Source: Ctena decussata
Taxonomy: Eukaryota > Mollusca > Bivalvia > Lucinida > Lucinidae
Assembly (NCBI GenBank): GCA_963989385.1
Contig: OZ022511.1
Location: 27,212,503 to 27,276,502, forward strand
Direction of reading: 5' to 3'
Length of the DNA stretch: 64,000 nt
Shown here: positions 48,401 to 59,700 of the stretch, one piece after another
How the letters are laid out: every line of letters begins with the position of its first letter
Numbering within the stretch: the stretch's first letter is position 1
The notes under the pieces: model-generated
Told to the model about the DNA's origin: nothing
The model's database searches: none
The model's input: only the letters and a program-made list of their open reading frames with translations
Position numbers and translations under genes: made by a program

Positions 48401-51400
48401 AGATGACTTTCTGGCTGTTTTTATTCCCCGTGTGTCTTTTATGACCTATTGCAAACCCTCTTTCAAACCCCCTTGCATGCCTCAAAAGCAGACAAACGGG
48501 GATTAAAACAGCCAGAAAGTCATCTGCAATGTACAAAATAATGATATATCACAGAATTCAAGTTAGTTTTGGTCCAATTATTGTTCAGAAGCTGTTTTTG
48601 TGTTTGATAAAAATTCCTTATATTTTCCACAACTCATGCGGAACCGGGCTGAAGATGCCAAGTTTTTGCGTATATTTTGTAAATTCTAAACTGTCCATCA
48701 CGGAAAGCTTACTTTCAACGTTTGGATTCACGCATACAGTAGTTCTGTTCACTTCTTTGCGACTGACAAGGTCAGAGACACAAAATCAAGCAAGAGAATG
48801 CGACTTTTCCCTACATGTATATATCGCTGAGATTGACCTGGAACACATGCTCCGCCGTACTAAATGCATATCTGGAAAAATGCAAGGCCATGTGGCTTAT
48901 CCTTTCATGTGCCGAAGAACCAATGTATATGTGACAAAATAGCATTCTTATATTTTGCATAAATACTTCTCAGAGAAAATAAATACCTCAAACCTTGTGC
49001 CGATGTCAAATTTGTTTACGATTTTGGCTCCCCTCATGCAAAACCGAAAACTCCTCTCATGGATTGGCGTTCTGAACCGTGGTTTCGCATGAGAGCGATT
49101 GGTAGGCGTGATAATTTGGCAACTTTTCAAATTTCCTCGTACATGTAATTGCGGTGATTATGGAGATCAACTTACAAACAAACAAAATAAAAAGGCTATT
49201 TCTCGGAAATGGTGAATGGGTCATTGTTTATCTAACACTGCACGAAATTAAATGCAATGTCATTTGGGTTGAATTACGTTCTTCGTTTTTAGAAAATAAA
49301 AAGGACATTCATGATCACACCGGATAGGCGGCAATCGAAAACGCTTACGCGGATCAAAAACCGTTAGAAACAGCGTTTTCAATTGCGAAAACACTGTTCC
49401 TGCGGTTTTTGACCCGCGTTCGTCGATTGCACGAGCGTTTTCGATTGCCGCCTATCCGGTGTTGAGATAAGCCATCTGTTGAGCAACAGTGTGACAGACT
49501 AAACAGAATGTTTGACCCGATAATCAGAATTTGAGGGGTATATGGCTTTGCCAAGATCCGGATAAGAACAAAAAAAAAAAAAAAACGTCCTCTTCCGACC
49601 TTGACTGATTTACAAATGTCTCTTTAAGTCTTATTAGGTATGTCAGATTGAAAGAAATAAAATTATATGCATTTGAGAAGCGACACGACAAAACCAACAT
49701 AAAAGCGAGGGCGCCCAGCGAAGACTTAGATCAGCCTGGGCATTCACTGTGCGCTTAAAGAGTAGCCAAAGGTCTAAGCTACCTCAATGCACACAGCGAA
49801 GACTCTGATCAGATTGGGCGGATGCCCAGGCTGATCGGAGTCTTCGCGAGGCGCACATGACATTGTGTTGATTCTGTCGTAGTGTTGCTCATTTTTATAT
49901 CTAACTTAAGGAGTATGGATATACTTTCAGGGGAAGCAATTCTGCCAATTTCAGTGTTGTCTCCCTTCTCAATAGGGGTCAAAACGTATCGGAAACTGTA
50001 GAAGCAAATGCCTTCCTTTCAAAGTAGACCCTATTTTGTAAGGGATACGTCGTCCGGGAAATCAAACAGGATGTCACAAAGTTTTTTCCTCTTTGTAAAT
50101 ATGGCGTGAAATTGTGGAAAGTTATACCCACACACCTTAACGTATCAACTGTTGTAGAGGACACGCACTGACTCGGTTCCAGGAGGTGAGAATTATGGAT
50201 TAGTTCCCTTGAGAATTGGTCGAAAGAAAACCCATTAGGGTAGAGTCGCGTAACTTCGGACAGCGGGTAAATTCGGACATACCATTGCAAACAGTGAAAA
50301 TCCACATGAGACGGCTCATAATGAGCCGTATCATCAGGATTTTCACTGTTTGCCTAGTAATTTTTGTTTTAATTCCAAACAACTGACATATAAATTAAAC
50401 AATGTGACTGTCCGAATTTACCCGCTGTCCGAAGTTGCCCGACTCTACCCTAGAAAAAAAGATGCAATTCAAGTGGATTTAAACTTTAGACACAGGGAAG
50501 CAAAGCTAATGAACACATGAAACTGAGTGATGACTAAGTGAAACTTTCGTGCTATATTGCCTTGACCATTTCCGGAAGTCAAGTGCTCTTCCAGTTTAAA
50601 TGACTGAATCATCTTGCTATATGAATTTGAACCATTGCTAATGTATTCCTTATCATCGTATGCAATCCACCCGTATGCAACATTAGTTGGCATTTTCATA
50701 TTTATCAGCAGAGAAAATTTCATGCTCAATTAAGTTGAGCGCGAAAAAAGTTTAATAACCTCGGGGCCAGGACTGACGGACGAAGAGAAAACCAAACTGG
50801 CGATTGACGACGAACAAACTTTGGACGCCGGGAGGTGCGGCTATGGATATTTTTCGCTGAGCCTCTCATGATGCTCCGTTATGACTTAATGCAAAACAAC
50901 AACAACTTGATCCATAATTACAAATTCATTGACTTCAGAAAAGGCAAGGTTTAGTCCGTCTTCTCGATTTTGCTGTCTAGAAATTATTCAACTTGGATCA
51001 ACATGCAATTTTATTAAGGTGTCTGGGTACATCTCCATGTTTTTTCTTCGCCATTCGTTCAAAGGGAGACAATTTTCCTGATTTCCTGTTTGCTTCCCTG
51101 GGCGACAAAACCCTTTCAAAATGCTTTCCTTTTAGAGTTGATTCCATTGGGGCAAAAGGGAAAGTGACAGGCATTGCATCCCCCGATATATATATTCATT
51201 CGCGTGAAAAGTGCGTATTACGCAATGTCATTATACCGTTTAAAGTTTTGGCTTTAATTATTTCTCCACATCCTTGTAAAAATTCTTCGACACTTGTCAA
51301 CCGTTCTGTTCTGGGTCAGGTACAAAGATTGCTGTTTGCGTTCCCCGGAGCCGTATCGGGAGGTCCGTCATGACTCATTATTGTGTTTTCTCCTAAATGT

Positions 51401-54400
51401 TGCAAATCTATACGGTAAAGTCGGGTAAATTCGGACAGCGGGTAAATTCGGACAGTGACATTGTTTCCTTTATATGTTAGTTGTTTGGAATTAAAACAAA
51501 ATTAACAGGGTAAACAGTGAAAATCCTGATGAGACGGCTCATTATGAGCCGCCTCATCAGAATTTTCACTGTTTGCAATGGTATGTCTGAATTTACCCGC
51601 TGTCCGAAGTTACCCGACTCGACCCTATTCAATATTTTTTCAGAGTTCTGGGGTCCAGCTGGCAAGAGGTTAGACTTCAGACCGAGAGAATGGCACACTA
51701 CCACGAGGCCACCTCGTCAGAATATTACAAACTGGCAGAGGAAATATCCAAATTTGTAGATGAGTTAAAACAAACATTCAAACCAGTGAGTAATAATGAT
51801 TCTTTGTCTTAAAGCACATCGACAGGCTTTCCGTTACAGAAAGGCATTTCATCGACTGTGTTAGCATGTACTCTTTCTCTCAAAAGTAATTTTGAAAATA
51901 ATTTTACTTTTATTATCTGCCTTTTAAGGCTATTTTTAAGCAGTGAGGAATACTATTTTCAAGGGAAAGCTTCTCACTACACGGGCGCACGAAAGCAATT
52001 AGTTGCATTCAGAAGCTCCCATCATGCTAAAAGAAGCTCAGAATGCTAACTTAAAAATTCTTCGCCACAACCCCTGTTAATCTGCAGCGTAGTGCTGTTT
52101 CGCAGACACCACAGTGTTTTTTTGCGGAAAAAATCCCTGCAATATTTCATTGCCTCTACTGGCGTGCGACCAGTGATGGCCGCGTACCAGTGGTGGCCAT
52201 TTACGTTCTGCACTCGCATTTACGTATTTGTTGTGTCTCAGATTCGGCCATTTAGTATAGGGAAATAAAACAAGCGCCTACAAAAAAGATGGATAAAATT
52301 CTCTGCCTGGGAGGAAATAGGTAAACACTTTCTCCGAGCTACCCTCATATCAACATCGTTTTCTTTTCAGGGGACTTAACACGCAAATAAGTAAATACGG
52401 AAATAAACGTGTACAAATTGCTGAATTAGCGTTAACCAATCACAAAAAAGGTATAACCTGCAACCAACCTGCAAAAAAACCATCTAAATTCTTGTAAATC
52501 ACAGCACACGTGTAGCCATTATTTATGTTTGTTTTCGACGTAATAATAGCGTGTGCCTATGAAATGGCTACGTCACAGTTTTAAAGTCCGTTTCTGATAA
52601 CTGTTTCTGTTGCTTATATTCTGCCTCTGCCGAACGCGCTAAAACTGTTAAATTGTGCCAAAGGACACAGAATTACAAAGACATATAACCTACGTTTGAA
52701 TCCACAACAAGTTTTTGGAAAATGCATTTTTCAACACTGGGTAATCTTCATGACCACCACTGGTACGCTACGCTCGTATTTTAATGCTCATTGGTGGCCT
52801 AGTTTGTGGGTCTGACACAGGCACATGTTATAGTCTATTTTAAATAATATATCAGTATTATAGCGACAAGAACTCCTAGTTTATTGAATCAAAATATAGA
52901 TTCACCGAACACAGTATCTCGGTTACAAGATAAAAAGTGTAATAAAAAACGGTCACCACTGGTAGCCTGCCAGTATAGGCGCACTGTTCTAACATGAAGG
53001 TAACAATGTCCCATGTTACTGCAAATTAGCGCAAAGAAGGAAACGTCGTGTGAGAATTTTGATAAATCATTCGCTAAATTGTCGCGGCGTGCAAATCTTA
53101 GTCTAGATGACTTCAGATGTGAGCTTTACTTACGTCGACGTCCGTCTGAAAACTTGTTGTTTTATTTTTTTACGTCCACGGTAAACAGCTATGGTCATGT
53201 CGTGACAGTCAGTTACACTAACACTCTATTCCTGGGCAGGCTTCGACCTCCTAAGCGGTTAAACAATACTAAGTGCACATACCTTCGCCAGTAACTGACA
53301 GCTCCCTTCTTGAATCAGCGAAAGGAGAAACGAAAGTATGTGGTATCGAACCCGGGACCTCTGGCTCTTGAGTCAGACGCGCTGCCGTTTGCGCTACGCG
53401 GCCCGGCTAAACAGTGCTTCAGAAAACGTCAAAATAATCTTGCTTTTTATCCCCCGACCGAAAGATTCGGGGGATATAGCGATGTGCCTGGTGTCTGTAA
53501 GTCCATCCATCCGTACGTCCTTCCGTCCGTCCGTCCGTAAACATTTTCTTGTCCGCTTTGTATCTTAAATACCCTTTGAAATATTTGCATGATACTTCAC
53601 AGTTATATAGAACAGGTCATGACAATGTGTCGCATACAAGAATAACAACTCTTGCTGCTGTAGGTTTTGTGTTATCTCCCCTTTAGTGCCTTTCTTGGCA
53701 GATTCGTGTCCGCTCTTCAACTTAAATACCATTTGAAATAGTTTCATAATACTTCTCAGATATATAGAACAGGTCATGACAATGTGTTGCGTACAAGAAT
53801 GACAACTCTCGCTGTCTTACTTTTTGAGTCATTTCCTCTTGATGGTTTTACTGATGGTTTTAGCTGTAATTTCGTGTCCGCTCTAAAACTTGAATACCCT
53901 TTAAAATATTTTCTTGATACTTCACAGATATGTAGAACAATTCATGACAATGTGCCGCGTGCAAGAATGACAAGTCTTTCTTTCTTACTTTTTAATTATT
54001 TCCCCTTGATGTTTTAGCGGTGATGTCATGTCCGCTCTATAACTTGAATACCCTTTGAAAAATGTTCATGATACTTCACAGGTATATAGAACAGGTCATG
54101 ACGCTGCTTAACATGCAGGAATGACAACTCTTGTTTTCTTACTTTTTGAGTTATTTCCCCTTGGTGGTTTGAGCTGTGGTGTCATATCCGCTCTATAACT
54201 TGAATACCGTTAGAAATATTTTCATGATACTTCACAGATATGTAGAACAATTCATGACAATGTGTCGCATGCAAAAATGACAACTTTTGCTTTCTGACCT
54301 TTTGAGTTATTTCCCCTTGATGTTTTAGCTGTGATTTCATGTCCGCTCATTAACTGGAATAGCCTTTGAAAGATTTTTATGATATCTCACAGAATCGGAT

Positions 54401-56697
54401 ATGCAGAGCAGGTCATGGAAATGTGTTTTGTACATGAATGACAACTCTTGCATTCATACTTTTTGAGTTATTTCCCTTTTGAATTTTGAGCGTCAGTTTT
54501 GTTTCCGCTCTATAGCTTTATAATCCTGGCTTGATCAACAATTTGAATACCCTTATTCCTTTTAGAATATTGTGTTGATCATGCTGAAATAGCCTTTCAG
54601 TGTGCCTAACTTTCTGTGACCCCTGCATGCGAATCCATGCCCCCCATGCCCCTGCAACTCCCCTCCCCCTCCCGCCCCACCTTCGGTCGGGGGATTTGCC
54701 ATCTCTCTGATAGCTATTTTTTTATTTCTGTATAATGTTAGAATTCAAATAATTTTTCTTACTGGTAAATTCATCAGTAATATTTTGGCCAAATCACTTA
54801 GCATAGGCGACGCCGCTAACTGGTTAAACTTCCCTTCGAATTCCATTAATCAGTAATTTTGGGCCAAAATTCGCTAATCAGTAAACTTCATTCAGATCCT
54901 CCTACATGTAATTCACCGGTTATGTCTTTTATCTGGTTTTCCTCATTTGGAGCCCTATTATACTCGTTGAGGTTTAAACTTGAAATTAATATGACTTGAA
55001 TAAAGTCCACATTTTATAAAACCTGCCTGCAAACTGCGCATATTGATGGTGTAGATTAGCCTAGCTGCGCACACGTGCAGTTTGATCATGTCATGTGCAG
55101 TTAATATCCAGGTTGGAAATTAAAAAAAAGCAAACTGCGCACTGCGCATGCCCAAACAGACTGCACGTGCGCACGTGCAGTCTGATCTGGGCATGCGCAT
55201 TTCACAATTCACAAATTTCTTGGGACGCAACACATATTTGAAAAAAAAGCGAGATCCTGCTTCGATATCCTCTGTTTTTAAGGGCATCCTCAAAATTTGA
55301 TATTTTCCTTTTATGTTCCCTGACATATCATTAAAATACCTTTTTGTAGAAGACAATAACGTATTTCGTAGCCCGATTATTTATCCCTTATGTAGAAGTC
55401 CATTGAAATTTACTGTGCTATCCATGCAAAACTTTCAAATATCTATATTATAATAATAGATGGGGTGAATGACGAAGCGGGTTTACATCTTTTCTGTAAG
55501 TATTTCAGTCATATGGGGATGAGGTGTGTGTGGGGGGGGGGAGGGGGCGGGGGTGCGGTAGGGGGGAGAGGGATTATGAAAGGCTCCCTACAATGAAGCG
55601 CCGTTTAGATTCGGACAGAACCGGGATAAGCCCGTGACCCCGTGATCCGAAATCGGGAGCGATAACCGCCCGGTAAAGCGGACGCTTCTATGTGAAGAAA
55701 AGGTAATTAGTTTTTATAATTGTGCCTTTGGTGCACTTTTATAAAGTCATGCAATACGTATTATGTATTCTGTATAACTTAGCCAGATGAACGCATTAGC
55801 ACGTTAGTATTATATATACAATCTTCGGGATGTACGCTGTCTCCTCTAATATTGAGGGTTCTGCTCTTGAAGGAACTTCGTTAGATTTTAATTTAACTTT
55901 ACTTCAGCTGGTGTTGTGCCGTGTGGCGGCCGTAAAACGTCTCCCCGTATATCATCCATAGTGCTGGTTATATTTTATTTATGTGCTTTGAAATTGGAGG
56001 ATATATTCTAAGAGATCAGAATTTCTTTTTTGTTTTAGACTCAGATTCTAGATCGTTGCTTTTATTCATTTTGGACCCTTGTTGATACCAGCCAGTATTT
56101 GAACCGACTGCCTTATTACAATTGAGAAATTACAGTGTGTAGTCTCTGGTTTTTGTCATCAGATCATGTCAGGATCACTGATGAGGCTTGAATAGTCGAA
56201 ACTTCGAAGTATGGCCCATGTTCCTTCTTTCGAATGCATTCTCTGCTCTTGAAGAAACTTCATTAGATTTTTAAAATTATTATCTCTGTAGTTTGATGCT
56301 TTTCCCCTCTAGATGGAAGAACGAGTGAAAGAAAGCCAAAGAACAAAGAAGAGTGCATATAATAAAACTAATGACGTAAGTAGGCCATCACAACATGATG
56401 ATTCTGTGAAATTAGTAAGACTGGGTTCGAGGTTATAAAACTTTAGAATAATATCAAACTCAAAATAAAGCACACTGTTTGGCTGCTTCCGAGCATGTGC
56501 TCGGAAGCAGCCAATCAGTGTGCTTTATTTTGAGTTTAAGAATCTACTCAAGTTTTATAATCTCGGGGCCTGGGTACGCTTTCAGGAAAAGCAAATCATT
56601 CAAATGTGAGATATTTTAAATATGTATGTTTTACATGTGTATTTAATATCACATTGTTTCATTGTGTAATGCAAATATGTGATATCAAAATCAGTCC

Positions 56698-56732
<35 letters not shown>

Positions 56733-59700
56733 AAATAAAAAAAAAAAACGACCATTTTTGCTTTGCTTCCCTCTTTAAGGCGAGAACTTGTTCCTCTAGG
56801 AGCAAGTTCTTTTCTGTAGGAGTAGATTCTTTTAAGATCGGCTGTGTTGTCCAGTTTGCTTTCCTAGATGGCCGTGAATAAGGAAAGAAACTGCATCGGG
56901 ATGTCTCATCTGTGCATCAGATTTCCATCATTTTTTCAAATAAGATATTTTTAATATACTCTATATATTAAGTAAAATAAATCTCGTTTGACAGATAAAG
57001 ATTAAAAGATTTCTCCTGCTGTAACTTCCTGCAAACAGCTGTCGCAGGGTATAGTCGAGTAAATTCGGACAGCAGGTAAATTCGGACAGTGACATTGTTT
57101 CCTTTATATGTCAGTTGTTTGGAATTAAAACAAAATTAACTGGGCAAACGGTGAAAATCTGATGAGACGGCTCATCATGAGCCGTCTCATCTGCGTTTTC
57201 ACTGTTTACAGTCATTTGTCCGAATTTACCCGCTGTCCGAAATTACCCGACTCGACCCTATAGGTTTATTTGTTTTCAGTCTCAGCGAACCTATCATTCT
57301 AAATGTCGAGAAAATGTACAGCAGGAAAACCAGCTCGCTGTAGCCAATCAGTCCGTAACAATATCGACAAAAGAGTCGGAGAAGGTTTGTATTTCTGTTT
57401 GTTTACCCTCCCCCCATCCCCACCCCCCACCCTCAAACGCTTTCACTTCGCTTTTTTTCCACCATCTAAAATGACTTTGAAAAGTTTTGTCTTAAAACAT
57501 ATGTGAGCCGCACCAAGACAAAACCAACAGCGTGGCATGTGCGCTTTAAGCAGAGATTCAAATCAGCCTGGGCATCCGCCCAGTCTGATCGGAGTCTTTG
57601 CTGTGCGCTCAATGTGTACGTAAGTATCTGACCTCCATGACGACAGCAAAGACCCTAATCAGACTAGGCGGATGTCTAGGCTGATCTGAGTCTTTGCTGA
57701 GCGGTCAGGTCACTTTGTTGGTTTTGTCATGTGGCGGCTCATGCCGTCGCTAGCAAACTCCAGTAGGGTATATTGATACATCTGTAGGCTACACTACCAT
57801 GTCTTTTCTAACTTTGGGGAGACAACTTTTCTGACTTCTCGTTTAGTTTATATGACAAATATGACGAACGCCTGGCCATGGTAAAAAAAACGGAACTAAG
57901 GTATTTTGGTCATATTTCAAGGTCTTCTGGCTTAACAAAGACAAGCCTACGGAGCACGGAAAGGAAAACGAAAAAGAAGTAGACGGGCGAAGCGGTGGGA
58001 AATATATCTTTTATTCGATGCAAGAAAAAGAGTTCTATAAGGTAGAATATGTCTGCAAACCCCGGAAATTGAGTGGGAGGGAGTGGGCTTAGTGTGTGTG
58101 TAGTGGGGCGGGGGGAGGGGAGGGGGGGAGTGGAGCATGTGGTCTGTTGGCATCTTATGGTCTAAATTCTTATCACAATCGTTTTCAGCACATTTTTGCC
58201 TTTCCAGGACTAAATATGTAACTTCTGTTTCAGATAAAATCAAAACTTGAGAAATCCAAAGAAGCTATGGAACAGTCAGGTAACATTGCTACGCCATTTA
58301 CATCAGCCGGTATAAATGCAGATGGGGCGAAAAGAAAGATGCAGATAATACATAAATGAGTCGTATGAAAACGTAATAACTAACCACCCGCCATAACTAT
58401 GTATCTGTATCTCTTTAAAATGAAATATAACCAATGAAAATAAATGAGCCGCGACACGACAAAACCAACAATGTGGTTGTGCGCCCAGCGCAGACTCAGA
58501 TCAGCCTGGACATCTGTGCAGTTTGACCAGACTCTTCGTTAGGTGCTCAACGGGTAGCTTAGGGTCTAATCTACATCCGTGCGGACAGTGAAGACTCTGA
58601 TCAGACTGGGCGGATGCCCAGGGTGATCTGAGACTGCGCTGGGCGCACAACCACATTGTTAGTTTTGTCGTGTCGCGGTTCAATTATAAATGATGAAAAT
58701 AAATTTACTATGTAAATAGAAACTCCCGTAATTGACAAATGGACTCATACGATATACAGTGTATAAGAATAGAAGATTCTGCTGAGCATAAATAGATAGA
58801 AGAGTTCAAACGTACTGCCTCTGATGTGCTGAGCCATGATCTTTTATTCCAGATTCGGCCTATAAACAAGCATTAGAAGTATTAGAGCGAGCGAGAAGAT
58901 CATGGGAAACTGAGATGGAGGAAGCTTGTGAGGTATGTTAGGCGTTAGATTACGGCTACATCTACATCTACCAATTAAGTGCATGGCCAATATTGGCATA
59001 GTCACACTGCTATTTCCGTAACAGAAATTATATTGGTACCCTCTTAAGGAAACGTCTACGCATTTAGAAGTTTTTCAACATTTTAATTCCTCAATCAAGT
59101 ATGAATTTCGCTTTCTGCTCTACATCATAAATCTTGGATTACAACCTCTTTGAACAAATCATGTGGATATTTCCGGGATAAATACTAACAGGGGCCCAGT
59201 AGCCCACAGCCCCTAAATTTTGGGCTGGGCCACTGAAATTTTGGATAAAATGGCCATACACTTTATGTTCAATTTTGAATTTTGGCAGTGTGGACCCCTT
59301 AATCAAAATTGTTAGTCTTTATCCCTGTATTTTCTGTAGATTCAACCATACTAATTTAATCCATATATGGAATTGGTAAGCACAGGACTAGTCATTGAAT
59401 ACGCATAGATACATATGCTGATCTGAGCCCTCTCTGTTTTGGGCAGGCCCTTAACACTTTCAGGAGAAGCAACTCTACCATTTTCGTTTTTTGCTTCCCT
59501 TCTTAATGAGAACAACTATTAAAAGGAAAATGTGCTTCCAGGGGAGCAAATTCTTTCCTTGAAGAATTGACACCTGGTTGTTTTGACGTTCACTGATCTA
59601 AACGGGAAGTCACAAAAATTGTTTCCCTTGGCAAAAAATGGCGAAAAAACATGGAGGTGTAACCATTTTCTTGTGGCTTGACTCAAATATGGACATATCA

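Larger units (their letters stand above)
54700..56312. other. End of intron 4
   Basis: Contains the 55138 palindrome, a G-rich tract and a direct repeat GCTCTTGAAGGAACTTCGTT / GCTCTTGAAGAAACTTCATT (55863 and 56249). No exon recognised. Confidence 0.45.

Noticed and set aside
53549..54560. CRISPR-like regular repeats
   Set aside because: Units of about 157 bases are contiguous tandem repeats without spacers in a eukaryotic intron.
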